38,317 bases of DNA, taken from contig NC_022444.1 of the NCBI RefSeq assembly GCF_000468495.1, positions 2,006,194 through 2,044,510 on the forward strand, written 5' to 3'. A program made the translations under genes and the position numbers. This DNA comes from Megalodesulfovibrio gigas DSM 1382 = ATCC 19364 (lineage in GTDB: Bacteria > Desulfobacterota > Desulfovibrionia > Desulfovibrionales > Desulfovibrionaceae). The notes under the pieces are model-generated. The model was given only the letters and a program-made list of their open reading frames with translations, was not told where the DNA came from and searched no databases. This document shows, one piece after another, positions 1-8,137 of the stretch (position 1 is the stretch's first letter; every line of letters starts with the position of its first letter).

Positions 1-27
1 GGGCCGGCAGCGCTGGCATGCCGGCCC
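1..27 (-). terminator. Hairpin at the end of the pst operon
   Basis: A perfect 9-bp inverted repeat (1-9 with 19-27) with a 9-nt loop lies 16 bases after the pstS stop codon in the direction of pstS transcription. It is GC-rich and fits an intrinsic terminator. Any T tract would lie beyond the window edge, so termination is inferred. Confidence 0.55.
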
Positions 28-43
28 GCCTGGACAAGAATGC

Positions 44-1096
44 CTACTTCAGGGCGCCGCAGTCAACGGGGGTCAAGCCCTTGGCTTTGGCAGCGAATTC
101 CTTGCGCTCGGCGTCGGGCATGGGGATCATGCCCTTGGAGGCCAGGTAACCGTCCTTACCCCAGGCCTTTTCGCTGGTGAATTCAGCCAGGTACTCAGGA
201 ATGCCGGGAATGACGGAAGCATGCGCCTTTTTCACGTAGAAGTACAGGGGGCGGGACACGGAGTACTTGCCGGAGGCGATGTTGTCGAAGGTGGGGGCAA
301 CGCCATCCACTTCGGAACCCTGGATCTTGTCGGCGTTCTGGTCCAGGAAGGAGAAGCCGAAGATGCCCAGGGCGCTGGGGTTGGCGTCCAGCTTCTGAAC
401 AATGAGGTTGTCGTTTTCGCCAGCGTCGATGTAGGCGCCGTCTTCACGAATGGTGTGCGCGTAGGCTTTCCACTTCTTGCCGTCTTCCTTTTCCAGGGCC
501 TTCAGGAAGGGGGAGGACTTGGCGCCGACTTCCATCACCAGTTCGAGGAAGGCGTCACGGGTGCCGGATGTGGGAGGGGGCCCGAGCACTTCGATCTTGG
601 CGGCGGGCAGCGCGGGGTTCACTTCCTTCCAGGTCTTGAAGGGGTTGGCGACCATCTTGCCGTCAACTTCCACTTCCTTGGCCATGGCGCGGTACAAATC
701 CACGATGGCCAGCTTGAACAGCCCGGTCTTCTTGGAGTTGGCGATGACAATGCCGTCGTAGCCGACCTTGACTTCCACCACTTCCTTGACACCATTCTTC
801 ATGCAGTCTTCGCACTCGGACTTCTTCATGCGGCGGGAGGCGTTGGTGATGTCGGGGTGGCCCACGCCCACGCCGGCGCAGAACAGCTTCATGCCGCCGC
901 CGGTGCCGGTGGATTCAATGGTGGGCGTCTTGAACTTGCCGCCCTTGCCAAAGGTTTCCGCAACCACGGTGGAGAAGGGGTAGACCGTGGAAGAACCCAC
1001 GACCTTGATGGTGTCCCTGGCGGCCTGGGCGTGCGCGAAGTTCACGCTGGTGGCCAGCAGCAAAGCAGCCGCTGCGACGGTGAGACCTTTCAACAT
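44..1096 (-). CDS. pstS: Phosphate ABC transporter substrate-binding protein PstS
   Basis: This is the periplasmic phosphate receptor of the Pst high-affinity uptake system. The 350-residue protein begins with a Sec signal peptide (residues 1-23, cleavage near AHA). It continues with the family motif VVGSSTVYPF at about 33-42, a TGTGGGM loop and a PTSGTRDAF segment, both typical phosphate-binding loops. The start at 1096 is chosen because GAGGAGG lies 6 bases upstream; an ATG further upstream in frame lacks this. It lies 103 bases downstream of pstA, whereas the textbook order places pstS first. A hairpin in that gap and a separate strong ribosome binding site would allow the binding protein to be made in excess over the permeases. 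Identification is secure. Confidence 0.95.
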   Translation of the reverse strand: MLKGLTVAAAALLLATSVNFAHAQAARDTIKVVGSSTVYPFSTVVAETFGKGGKFKTPTIESTGTGGGMKLFCAGVGVGHPDITNASRRMKKSECEDCMKNGVKEVVEVKVGYDGIVIANSKKTGLFKLAIVDLYRAMAKEVEVDGKMVANPFKTWKEVNPALPAAKIEVLGPPPTSGTRDAFLELVMEVGAKSSPFLKALEKEDGKKWKAYAHTIREDGAYIDAGENDNLIVQKLDANPSALGIFGFSFLDQNADKIQGSEVDGVAPTFDNIASGKYSVSRPLYFYVKKAHASVIPGIPEYLAEFTSEKAWGKDGYLASKGMIPMPDAERKEFAAKAKGLTPVDCGALK

Positions 1097-1199
1097 GATG
1101 TTCCTCCTCAGGAGCATTGTGCAAAGCACGTGTGTTGTTTGCGTTGCTGTATATCCAAAGCTGCCAGGCGGCCCTGCGGAGTGCAGAGGCCGTCGGCCA
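1097..1199 (-). other. pstA-pstS intercistronic hairpin region
   Basis: The gap contains an imperfect hairpin on the minus strand (GGCC-T-CTGC pairing with GCAG-GGCC, about 1165-1185) with no T tract. It then holds the pstS ribosome binding site. It looks like an mRNA-stability or processing element rather than a terminator; function is inferred. Confidence 0.35.
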
Positions 1200-2477
1200 T
1201 TACCAACGACGTTCGAATTTCTTGCGCAGAATCACCGCCAGGGCGTTCATGGCCAGCAGGAAGACCAACAGCACGATGATGGCCGCGCTGGTCTTTTCCC
1301 GGAAGCCGCGTTCCGGCGAGTCCGACCACAGGTAGATCTGCACCGGCAGGGCCGTGGCGGCGTCCGTAATGCCTTGCGGCACGTCCACGATGAAGGCCAC
1401 CATGCCGATCATCAGCAGCGGCGCCGTTTCCCCCAGGGCGCGGGCCATGCCGATGATGGCCCCGGTGAGCATGCCCGGCATGGCCAGGGGCAGCACATGG
1501 TTGAGCACCGTCTGCAACTGGGAGGAACCGATGCCCAGGGCTGCCTCCCGGATGGAAGGCGGCACGCTTTTCAGGGCCGCGCGCGAGGCGATGATGATGA
1601 CCGGCAGGGTCATCAGGGTGAGCACCAGACCGCCCACCAGCGGCGCCGAGCGCGGCAGCTCGAAGAAGTTCAGGAACACCGCCAGCCCCAGCAGACCGAA
1701 CACGATGGAGGGCACGGCGGCCAGGTTGTTGATGTTCACCTCGATGAGGTCCGTCCACTTGTTCTTGGGCGCGAACTCTTCCAGATACACCGCCGCGGAG
1801 ATGCCAATGGGGAACGAGAGCAGCAGCGTGATGAGCAGGGAGTAGAAAGACCCCATCACCGCGCCCCAGATGCCGGCCTGCTCGGGCTCGCGGGAGTCCC
1901 CGGTGGTCAGGAACACGGTGTTGAACTTCCGTTCCAGCAGGCCGCGTTTCTTCAGGGAATCCACCCAGGCAATCTGCCGGTCACTCATGCGGCGCTCGAT
2001 TTCGGGCACGTCGCGGTCGATGTGGCCCTTCACCAGCTGATCCACGTCGTCATCGGCCAGCACCCACAAGGTGACGGACTTGCCGATGAGAGACGGGTCC
2101 GCAAAGACGGCCTTTTCCAGATCAAAGGGCGCGCTGTTGCTGATGAAGTTGTCGATATCGCGCACTTCGCGACGCTCGGTCACCTCGGGAAAATAGCTGC
2201 GGATGGCCTGCTTGATGAACAATGGATAGTTGGCCGCGTTCAGATTCTCGCGGTCGAACTCCGCTTCCGGCAGCGCCACCTCCAGCTTGAGGTACGTCTG
2301 GGTGAAGGCGGGCAAGCCGTCGTACACGATGGTCACGAACAGCAATCCCAGAAAGCACAGGCTGATGACGATGGCCGAGAAGCCGTACAGCCGAAAGCGC
2401 TTCTCCGCAGCATAGCGCTTGGCCAGCCCGGCGTTGACAATGTCGATGGGGCGCGGCTTGGTGGTGGTGTTATTCAT
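1200..2477 (-). CDS. pstA: Phosphate ABC transporter permease PstA
   Basis: This is an inner-membrane permease subunit of the Pst phosphate importer. The 425-residue protein is longer than the usual roughly 300. Residues up to about 190 form an extra N-terminal part with one membrane helix (about 32-53) followed by a periplasmic segment, as in the DUF3333-type N-terminal extension of proteobacterial PstA. The C-terminal half is a standard binding-protein-dependent permease with the EAA-loop signature (REAALGIGSS) and the ARALGETAPLL segment. The start at 2477 overlaps the pstC stop by 8 bases (ATGAATAA), which implies translational coupling. Earlier in-frame starts would sit deep inside pstC. 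Confidence 0.93.
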   Translation of the reverse strand: MNNTTTKPRPIDIVNAGLAKRYAAEKRFRLYGFSAIVISLCFLGLLFVTIVYDGLPAFTQTYLKLEVALPEAEFDRENLNAANYPLFIKQAIRSYFPEVTERREVRDIDNFISNSAPFDLEKAVFADPSLIGKSVTLWVLADDDVDQLVKGHIDRDVPEIERRMSDRQIAWVDSLKKRGLLERKFNTVFLTTGDSREPEQAGIWGAVMGSFYSLLITLLLSFPIGISAAVYLEEFAPKNKWTDLIEVNINNLAAVPSIVFGLLGLAVFLNFFELPRSAPLVGGLVLTLMTLPVIIIASRAALKSVPPSIREAALGIGSSQLQTVLNHVLPLAMPGMLTGAIIGMARALGETAPLLMIGMVAFIVDVPQGITDAATALPVQIYLWSDSPERGFREKTSAAIIVLLVFLLAMNALAVILRKKFERRW

Positions 2478-3861
2478 ACTGTTCCCGATACTTGCGCACG
2501 ACATGCAGGGCGAAGATGTTCAGACACAGCGTCACCAGGAACAGCACCAGCCCCAGGGCGAAGGCCGCCAGGGTCTTCGGGCTGTCGAATTCCTGGTCCC
2601 CGATGAGCAGCGTGACGATCTGCACCGTCACGGTGGTCACGGTTTCGAAGGGGTTGAGGGTCAGATTGGCCGAGAGCCCGGCCGCCATGACCACGATCAT
2701 CGTTTCCCCGATGGCGCGGGACATGGCCAGCAGCACCGAGCCCACAATGCCCGGCAGGGCAGCAGGCAACACCACCTTGCGCACCGTTTCCGAGGACGTG
2801 GAGCCCAGGGCCAAGGCGCCGTCGCGCAGGGATTGCGGCACGGCGTTGATGACGTCATCAGACAGGGAGGAGACAAAGGGGATAATCATGATCCCCATCA
2901 CCAGCCCGGCCACCAGCCCGCTTTCCGAAGAAACACTCAGCCCCACGGCGCTGCCCCAATCCCGGACAATGGGCGCCACGGTAAGAGCGGCGAAGAAGCC
3001 GTATACCACCGTGGGGATGCCAGCCAGAATTTCCATGAGCGGCTTGGCCGTGGCGCGGAACTTGCGCGAGGCGTATTCAGACATGTAGATGGCCGCCATC
3101 AGCCCGATGGGCACAGCCACCACCATGGCGATGATGGAGATGAGCGCCGTGCCCACGAACACCGGGACAGCGCCGAATGCGCCGGACCCGCCCACCTGAT
3201 CTTCCCGGATGGCCATCTGCGGGCTCCACTCCAGCCCGAAGAGAAAATCCTGCACCGGAATGATCTTGAAAAAGCGGATGGCCTCGAACAGCACCGAAAG
3301 AATGATGCCCACAGTGGTGAAGATGGCCAGCATTGAACAGGCGATGAGCAGCCACTTGACCAGCCGCTCCACCTTGTTGCGGGCGCGCAGCTGGGGCGTG
3401 ATGCCCTTGCGCGACAGCAGCAACCCGCCCGCGGCCAGCATGGCGCACACTCCCAGCAGCAGCACCCGGGAATACACGCGCAGCCGGATGAACTCGTCCG
3501 CCGCCTTGCGAAGTTCCGGCGAGGGATCCCCGCTCAGAATGTTGCCGCCCACCAGATTCTTGACGTCGTTGACCACCAGCCCGAGCCGATCCGGCGGCAA
3601 GGCCTGCACCTCTGGCGGCAGATGGGAAACCACCAGCCCGGTGATGACGCCGCCCTCGCTGGCCTGCCATAGTGCAAACACGATGATGGCCGGCCCGAAG
3701 CACCACAGCGCGGTGAGCGCCCCGTAATACCCGGGACGGGAATGCAGGTGGCGCAGCCCGGCAGGACCGCCGGCCACGGCAAACGCCCTGTTCCGCCCGA
3801 GCATGTACGCCACGGCGCTCAAGGCTAGCAACAACAGCAAGATGACATACGCTGGGATCAT
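2470..3861 (-). CDS. pstC: Phosphate ABC transporter permease PstC
   Basis: This is the partner permease of PstA. The 463-residue product has an extended N-terminal portion (about 1-190) with several hydrophobic segments starting at MIPAYVILLLLL, then the transporter core with the EAA motif (RDGALALGST) and SRAIGETMIV. Long PstC forms of this type occur with long PstA forms, so the pair is consistent. The start at 3861 is chosen because it begins the first membrane helix. The upstream in-frame extension (to 3990) is Cys/Pro/Arg-rich and not membrane-like. It is the first gene of the operon and lies downstream of a Pho box at 4034-4062. No ATPase (pstB) or phoU is in view. Confidence 0.92.
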   Translation of the reverse strand: MIPAYVILLLLLALSAVAYMLGRNRAFAVAGGPAGLRHLHSRPGYYGALTALWCFGPAIIVFALWQASEGGVITGLVVSHLPPEVQALPPDRLGLVVNDVKNLVGGNILSGDPSPELRKAADEFIRLRVYSRVLLLGVCAMLAAGGLLLSRKGITPQLRARNKVERLVKWLLIACSMLAIFTTVGIILSVLFEAIRFFKIIPVQDFLFGLEWSPQMAIREDQVGGSGAFGAVPVFVGTALISIIAMVVAVPIGLMAAIYMSEYASRKFRATAKPLMEILAGIPTVVYGFFAALTVAPIVRDWGSAVGLSVSSESGLVAGLVMGIMIIPFVSSLSDDVINAVPQSLRDGALALGSTSSETVRKVVLPAALPGIVGSVLLAMSRAIGETMIVVMAAGLSANLTLNPFETVTTVTVQIVTLLIGDQEFDSPKTLAAFALGLVLFLVTLCLNIFALHVVRKYREQYE

Positions 3862-4011
3862 GGACTGCTCGATGACATGTGCGCTTCTGGAAGTCCCGGA
3901 AGGTTCAGGTTGCCGAATCCGGCCGCAGGTGCCGCACGGCCTGTGCGCTGGAAGCGGCATGCCCGCATTTCCCTCGCACCCGCAGACCATACCAACCGAG
4001 AAAGGTGACCA

Positions 4012-4028
4012 CGTGACAAAACGTCACG
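4012..4028. promoter_or_regulatory. Palindrome CGTGAC-N5-GTCACG in the pst leader
   Basis: A perfect 6-bp inverted repeat with a 5-nt spacer sits immediately downstream of the Pho box, near where the -10 and transcription start would fall. It could be a second operator or an incidental hairpin. No regulator is assigned. Confidence 0.35.
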
Positions 4029-4033
4029 ATTCG

Positions 4034-4062
4034 GCAACAGTTCTGTGACAATATGATGACAA
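4034..4062 (-). promoter_or_regulatory. Pho box (PhoB-type direct repeats) upstream of pstC
   Basis: Reading the minus strand there are three 7-mers, TTGTCAT, TTGTCAC and CTGTTGC, separated by 4-nt spacers (CATA, AGAA), giving an 11-nt period. The known PhoB site is tandem CTGTCAT-like 7-mers with 4-nt AT-rich spacers, so the match in sequence and period is strong. It lies about 170 bases upstream of the pstC start, between a terminator and pstC, so it can only serve the pst genes in this orientation. Confidence 0.75.
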
Positions 4063-4076
4063 TGCCGGCCTTGCCC

Positions 4077-4112
4077 AAAAAAGAACAGGCCGGCGCATGG
4101 GCCGGCCTGTTC
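4077..4112 (-). terminator. Intrinsic terminator of the choice-of-anchor I gene
   Basis: A perfect 12-bp stem (4083-4094 with 4101-4112), 6-nt loop, is followed on the minus strand by T6 (4082-4077). It begins 21 bases after the stop codon at 4133 and separates this gene from the Pho-controlled pst operon. Confidence 0.9.
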
Positions 4113-4132
4113 TCCAAATCGTCACAAATCGC

Positions 4133-5674
4133 TTACTTGCGCGCAGCAAACACGGCCACAGTGCCGCTCACCTCGTTGGCCGTCACCACCAGGGCCTGGC
4201 CGGTGGGGCTGTCCTTGGCGGCGATGAACAGCACGCCTTCGGGCGCAACATCCCCGGCGGCTTCGGATTTCTGGTCGGCTGCGTAGTCGCGGCTGTTGAT
4301 GTACTGCACGAAGCTGGCCTTGGCCGGCTCGGTCACGTCGTACACCATCAGGCCGCCCTGGCGTTCCAGGCCCACGAAGGCATAGGTGCGGCCGTCCACC
4401 ACGCCCACGGTCACGCCCTCGGGCTCGGGGCCCTTGTCGTCGCTACGGTCGTCGAACTTTTCTTCGGCGTTGAAGTATTCCGGTGCCTCCTTGGCGATGA
4501 TGCGCTCGAACTGGTCGGCGCTGTCGAACACCTGCGCCCCGGTGGCGGCGTTCCAGATGGAGAAGGAGCGCGCGCCATAGGCCACGATGCGGTCGGCCAG
4601 GCCGTCGCCGTCCGTGTCCAGCATGTCCTTGACCACCTTGAGGCGGCCAAGCTGCTTGTCGCGGGTGAGCCATTTGGCGTCGGGGAAGATGCGGTCGTTC
4701 AGGTAGACCTTGCCCAGGCGGGCTTCGTCGCTGTAGCCGTCGTAATCGCGGGAGTCACCCTCATTGGCCGTCACCAGATAGACCTTGCCCTTGGCGGCAA
4801 AGGCGGCGACGGAGTCCGGCATGTACAGGCCATGCACCGGCCAGGGCTTGATGTTGATCTTCTTGTCCTTGTCGCTGGCGTCCAGGCCGCCGGCCTTTTT
4901 CCAGTCCTTCATGCCCAGGGGCTTGATGTCCTTGACCTTGGCCGTGGCCACGTCCAGCACGGCGAAGGCGTTGTTCTCCTGCAGGACCACATAGGCGGTC
5001 TTGGAATCCGGGGACACGGCGATATACTCGGGCTCCAGATCCTGGGACACGGTGGCCTTGGGATGGGAGATGCGCACGCCCTTGGCCTGCAGCTGGGCTT
5101 TCTGGGTGTTGAAGCTGTGGAAGTAGGCCATGGTGCAGGTGGCGGCGTCCACGCCCTTGGCGAGGCTGATCACCGCGATGCTGCCTTCGGGGTCCACGCT
5201 GTAGTCTTTGTTGGGTTCGCCTTCGCAGGCGGCCAGCACGTACTTGCCGTCCGGGGTGAAGGCCACCATGTCCGGCAGCGCGCCCACGTCGAAGCGCTTG
5301 CGCACCGTGCCGTCCAGATTCATGAGGATGATCTTGCCGGAATCCTGTTTGGGATCGGCCTCCACAGCCACGGCCACCAGCCCGTTCTTCACGGCCACGC
5401 TGTTGATGCCGCCGCCATGCTCCTTGAGGGAGATGCTGGACTTCTTCACCGGAGCGGCGGGGTTGCTCAGGTCCACCACTTCCACGGCCGTCTCGCCGGC
5501 ATTGACCACGAACAGCAATTTGGACTGGGGATCAAAGCTGCAGATTTCCGCAGCGCCTTCCCCGCCCAGTTTGAGGCCACCGATCTTTTCCAGATGCAGC
5601 GAGGCGGCGCCGGCCGGGGCTGCCGCAAACACCAAGGCCAAACCCAGGGCCAGACGACGAACGAAGGGACGCAT
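4133..5674 (-). CDS. Secreted beta-propeller protein, choice-of-anchor I type
   Basis: The 513-residue product starts with a clear signal peptide (1-23, cut near AGA). It continues as repeated WD/NHL-like blades, for example the FTPDGKYVLAACEGE and SPDSKTAYVVLQENNAFAVLD segments, interspersed with acidic loops (DTDGDGLADR). The EPEYIAVSPDS and GPEPEGVTVG segments and the overall length resemble the choice-of-anchor I / esterase-like phytase-type propellers often annotated loosely as alkaline phosphatase. No C-terminal sorting signal is visible, so it is probably periplasmic or released. AAGGAG lies 8 bases before the ATG. Being next to a Pho-regulated operon is suggestive of phosphate scavenging, but it has its own terminator and no clear Pho box. 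Enzyme activity is not shown. Confidence 0.75.
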   Translation of the reverse strand: MRPFVRRLALGLALVFAAAPAGAASLHLEKIGGLKLGGEGAAEICSFDPQSKLLFVVNAGETAVEVVDLSNPAAPVKKSSISLKEHGGGINSVAVKNGLVAVAVEADPKQDSGKIILMNLDGTVRKRFDVGALPDMVAFTPDGKYVLAACEGEPNKDYSVDPEGSIAVISLAKGVDAATCTMAYFHSFNTQKAQLQAKGVRISHPKATVSQDLEPEYIAVSPDSKTAYVVLQENNAFAVLDVATAKVKDIKPLGMKDWKKAGGLDASDKDKKINIKPWPVHGLYMPDSVAAFAAKGKVYLVTANEGDSRDYDGYSDEARLGKVYLNDRIFPDAKWLTRDKQLGRLKVVKDMLDTDGDGLADRIVAYGARSFSIWNAATGAQVFDSADQFERIIAKEAPEYFNAEEKFDDRSDDKGPEPEGVTVGVVDGRTYAFVGLERQGGLMVYDVTEPAKASFVQYINSRDYAADQKSEAAGDVAPEGVLFIAAKDSPTGQALVVTANEVSGTVAVFAARK

Positions 5675-5796
5675 GCGCGGACTCCTTGTCTATGATGATA
5701 TGCATGGACTGAAGCGACAGTCATGCCATGAACAAGGTGCCGCGCCGTGACGATCAGGCGACGTTTGTGCGGCGGGAATGCGCTAAAGCAAGGCAT

Positions 5797-5873
5797 CTTT
5801 GAAGGGAGTTCTCGGGGGAAAACCTTTCTAAAGAAAGGTTCTTCCCCCGAACCCCCTTTCCAAAGATTTTTTT
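5797..5873 (+). repeat. Long hairpin with T7 tail, terminator-like repeat element
   Basis: The core stem pairs 5813-5828 with 5833-5849 around a TAAA loop (one bulge). An outer stem pairs CTTTG at 5797-5801 with CAAAG at 5861-5865. T7 follows at 5867-5873 on the plus strand. Both neighbouring genes are on the minus strand, so as a terminator it would block antisense transcription or act in both directions. The G5-A-AACCTTTCT design resembles the hairpins scattered through Desulfovibrio genomes. Confidence 0.65.
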
Positions 5874-5919
5874 GGGTATAATTACAAAGAACTGTCAATT
5901 TTCTGGAAGGGGAGCGAGA

Positions 5920-5957
5920 GAGAGGGGAGAACCTTTTGCAAAAAGGTTTCCCCTCTC
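5920..5957. repeat. Dispersed inverted-repeat element, copy 1
   Basis: The left arm GAGAGGGGAGAACCTTTT and its near-exact complement to the right (one bulge) form an approximately 17-bp stem around a 3-nt loop. It starts 21 bases past the ald stop and probably ends that transcript. The same element, reverse-oriented, recurs at the right edge of the window (38287-38317). Confidence 0.7.
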
Positions 5958-5977
5958 GCAACGTACGGCTCCAGACC

Positions 5978-7090
5978 CTACAGGGCCTGGACCACGCCGG
6001 ACAGGGACTCGCAGCTCATGCCGAAGGCCTCGGCCACACCGCTGCAGGTAAGCTGGCCCTGCCAGGTGTTCAGGCCACGGGCCAGGGGGGCATCGTCCCT
6101 CAGGGCCTTGCAGCCCTTGTTGGCCAGGGACAGGGCATACGGCAGGGTCTGGTTCACCAGGGCAAAGGTGGAGGTGCGGGGCACTGCGCCGGGCATGTTG
6201 GCCACGCCGTAATGGACCACGCCATCCACAACATAGGTGGGATCGGCGTGGGTGGTGGCCTTGATGGTCTCCACGCAGCCGCCCTGGTCCACGGCCACAT
6301 CCACAATGACCGAGCCGGGCTTCATGCACGGCAGCATCTCCCGCGTGACCAGCCGCGGCGCCTTGGCCCCGGGGATGAGCACCGCGCCGATCACCAGATC
6401 CGCCTTGCACAGGGCAGCACGGATGTTCGCCTCATGCGACATGAGCGTCACCACGCGGCTGTGGAAGATGTCGTCCAGATACTGCAGCCGGCTGTGGTTC
6501 ACGTCCAGCACGGTCACGCGGGCGCCCATGCCCACGGCAATCTTGGTGGCGTTCACCCCCACCACCCCGCCGCCGAGGATGACCACTTCCGCCGGCTCCA
6601 CGCCCGGCACGCCGCCCAGCAGCATGCCGCGGCCGCCGTGGGGCTTTTCCAGGCACTGCGCCCCCACCTGCGGGGCCATGCGGCCGGCCACTTCGCTCAT
6701 GGGCACCAGCAGGGGCAGCGCGCCATTGTCCAGCTGCACGGTCTCGTAGGCCACGCCGGTGGTCTTGCTTTCCAGCAGGGCTTCGGTCAGCGGCTTGTCC
6801 GCGGCCAGATGCAGGTATGTGAAAAGAAGGAGCCCATCGCGCAGGTACTTGTATTCCTGCTGGATGGGCTCTTTGACCTTGATGACCATTTCTGCGGCCC
6901 AGGCGTCATCCGCCGAGACCAACCGCGCTCCGGCGGCGGCGTACTCCTCGTCGCGCAGGCCGCTGCCAACACCGGCGCCTCGCTCCACCAACACTGTATG
7001 GCCATTGCGCACAAACGCGCCCACCGCGCCGGGCGTCATGGCCACGCGGTTTTCCATGGTTTTGATTTCCTTGGGAATACCAACGATCAT
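5978..7090 (-). CDS. ald: Alanine dehydrogenase
   Basis: This enzyme catalyses NAD-dependent oxidative deamination of L-alanine to pyruvate and ammonia (EC 1.4.1.1) in the cytoplasm. The 370-residue length is normal for the family. The N-terminal [17 protein letters not shown] signature is diagnostic, followed by [16 protein letters not shown]. The Rossmann dinucleotide site [13 protein letters not shown] is followed by an Asp (VLDVN) at the strand-2 end, as expected for NAD. The start at 7090 has AGGAGG 9 bases upstream. The in-frame upstream codons to 7132 are dismissed. The gene stands alone between the sensor-like gene and hairpin repeats. Confidence 0.96.
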   Translation of the reverse strand: MIVGIPKEIKTMENRVAMTPGAVGAFVRNGHTVLVERGAGVGSGLRDEEYAAAGARLVSADDAWAAEMVIKVKEPIQQEYKYLRDGLLLFTYLHLAADKPLTEALLESKTTGVAYETVQLDNGALPLLVPMSEVAGRMAPQVGAQCLEKPHGGRGMLLGGVPGVEPAEVVILGGGVVGVNATKIAVGMGARVTVLDVNHSRLQYLDDIFHSRVVTLMSHEANIRAALCKADLVIGAVLIPGAKAPRLVTREMLPCMKPGSVIVDVAVDQGGCVETIKATTHADPTYVVDGVVHYGVANMPGAVPRTSTFALVNQTLPYALSLANKGCKALRDDAPLARGLNTWQGQLTCSGVAEAFGMSCESLSGVVQAL

Positions 7091-7147
7091 GCAGTGTGCC
7101 TCCTGGGCAGATCTATCAATAGTGCGGATCAAACAACCAGTTCCACC

Positions 7148-8137
7148 TCATGACCCATCCTTGCCCGGCTGTAAAGAGCCAGAGATCAAGAGAATGCACA
7201 CAGCCGCCACAAGGATGCCGCCCGCCAGCAGCCAGCCCCACAGCCCGGCCGGCGTGGGGGAAATGCGGACCAGCGTCCAGCCCAGGGCGGCATGCGACAC
7301 CCCCAGGACCTCAACGGGGCCCGGATCGCCGGGAAGGTCTTCCAGCCGCGCCGGTCCTTCCACAAGCGCGGTCAGCAGCAGCCGGGACTGCGCTTCCGGA
7401 CTGCCCAGCATGTTGGCGGCCGTGACCGCCCGGACCAGCCGGTTGGAGGCCGGCAACTGCGTGACCGGCGCGCCCAGCAATCGCCCGCGCTGATCCAGCA
7501 GACAAAAGACTGCCTCCCGCGCCGCGTCGGTCTGCGCCAGGAGAGTCAGCAAGGCCTGGGCTTCCTGCGTGCGCAGTTCGCGCTCGCGCCGGGCCGCGTC
7601 CTCCATGTCCAGAAACATGGCCAGGGTCCAGTTGAATTCCGGCAGATGCACCGCCATGCCCAGATGCGGCGTCATGCGGGCGGCGCCCCGGGCCTTCCAG
7701 TCGAACGCCGCCGAGGCGCGCCCCCACTGCCGGGCTTCCTCTCGCAACACGCGCAGCAGGGAGCGGCCGCGACGGTCGCGATAGGGGGACAGATCCAGCC
7801 CTCGCAAGGCGAGTTCGGGATAGGTCAGCGCGATGATGCGCGCATCGTACACAAAGCACAGCACGCCCGGTTCCAGGAACACATCGTCCAGCAGGGCCAG
7901 GGCCAGCGTGCCGGCATGCTCCCAGGTTTCCCGTGGGGGCAGGCGCTGCCGGCGGGCATCCTGCATGGCGAAGTCGGCCAGACGGCGGGCCATGGCGGCA
8001 GTCTGCTCCAGACGCTGCAGGCGCTCGCGCACGAGCAGCCGACGCTCGCCCAGCAGCCGGGCATAGGTCTGCTGCAATTGTCGGGTGACCAGCAGGGGTT
8101 TCGAAAAAAAATTACCAGCGGACCTCAATGCCGGCAT
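7148..8137 (-). CDS. Cache-like sensor protein lacking first membrane helix and output domain
   Basis: The open frame gives about 329 residues from ATG 8137; the true start is unclear, with no good ribosome binding site there. TTG at 8077 is an alternative. The first half resembles a single-Cache (sCache_2) extracellular domain: a helical lead-in (RLQRLEQTAAMARRLADFA), then LDLSPYRDRRGRSLLRVLREEA and PEFNWTLAMFLDME, the place where family members read along the lines of NW.l.tGiY.dd. A second small alpha/beta segment follows, then one C-terminal membrane helix (AGLWGWLLAGGILVAAVCILL). Sensors of this type normally have a membrane helix before the Cache domain and a HAMP, kinase or chemotaxis domain after it; both are missing. 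It may be a decayed receptor or a stand-alone sensor subunit. Confidence 0.5.
   Translation of the reverse strand: MPALRSAGNFFSKPLLVTRQLQQTYARLLGERRLLVRERLQRLEQTAAMARRLADFAMQDARRQRLPPRETWEHAGTLALALLDDVFLEPGVLCFVYDARIIALTYPELALRGLDLSPYRDRRGRSLLRVLREEARQWGRASAAFDWKARGAARMTPHLGMAVHLPEFNWTLAMFLDMEDAARRERELRTQEAQALLTLLAQTDAAREAVFCLLDQRGRLLGAPVTQLPASNRLVRAVTAANMLGSPEAQSRLLLTALVEGPARLEDLPGDPGPVEVLGVSHAALGWTLVRISPTPAGLWGWLLAGGILVAAVCILLISGSLQPGKDGS

Larger units (their letters stand above)
5675..5977. other. 303-bp intergenic region with two long hairpins
   Basis: The gap between ald and the propeller gene (both minus strand) has no plausible ORF. It holds two long inverted repeats (5797-5873 and 5920-5957, listed separately) joined by an AT-rich stretch around 5866-5900, and must also contain the promoter of the propeller gene. 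No convincing -35/-10 pair was found. Confidence 0.6.

Noticed and set aside
987-2606. Long plus-strand open frame opposite pstA
   Set aside because: It is antisense to pstA, with a His/Gln/Arg-rich composition typical of GC-rich shadow frames and no recognisable domain.
5681-5760. Pho box before the propeller gene
   Set aside because: Only scattered CTGTC and TTCATG pieces; no 11-nt periodic pair.
5876-5897. TTGACA on the minus strand as a -35 for the propeller gene
   Set aside because: The nearest TATA-like hexamer is about 12-13 nt away and nothing fits at 16-18 nt.
7091-7150. In-frame TGA between the Cache-like gene and ald as a possible Sec codon
   Set aside because: The two frames are the same, but ald has its own Met, AGGAGG and family-type N-terminus, and no residue at the TGA is expected to be Cys.
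8104-8111. A8 run (T8 on the minus strand) as a programmed frameshift joining the secreted protein to the Cache protein
   Set aside because: The TAA stop of the upstream gene precedes the run, so slippage there would not bypass the stop.
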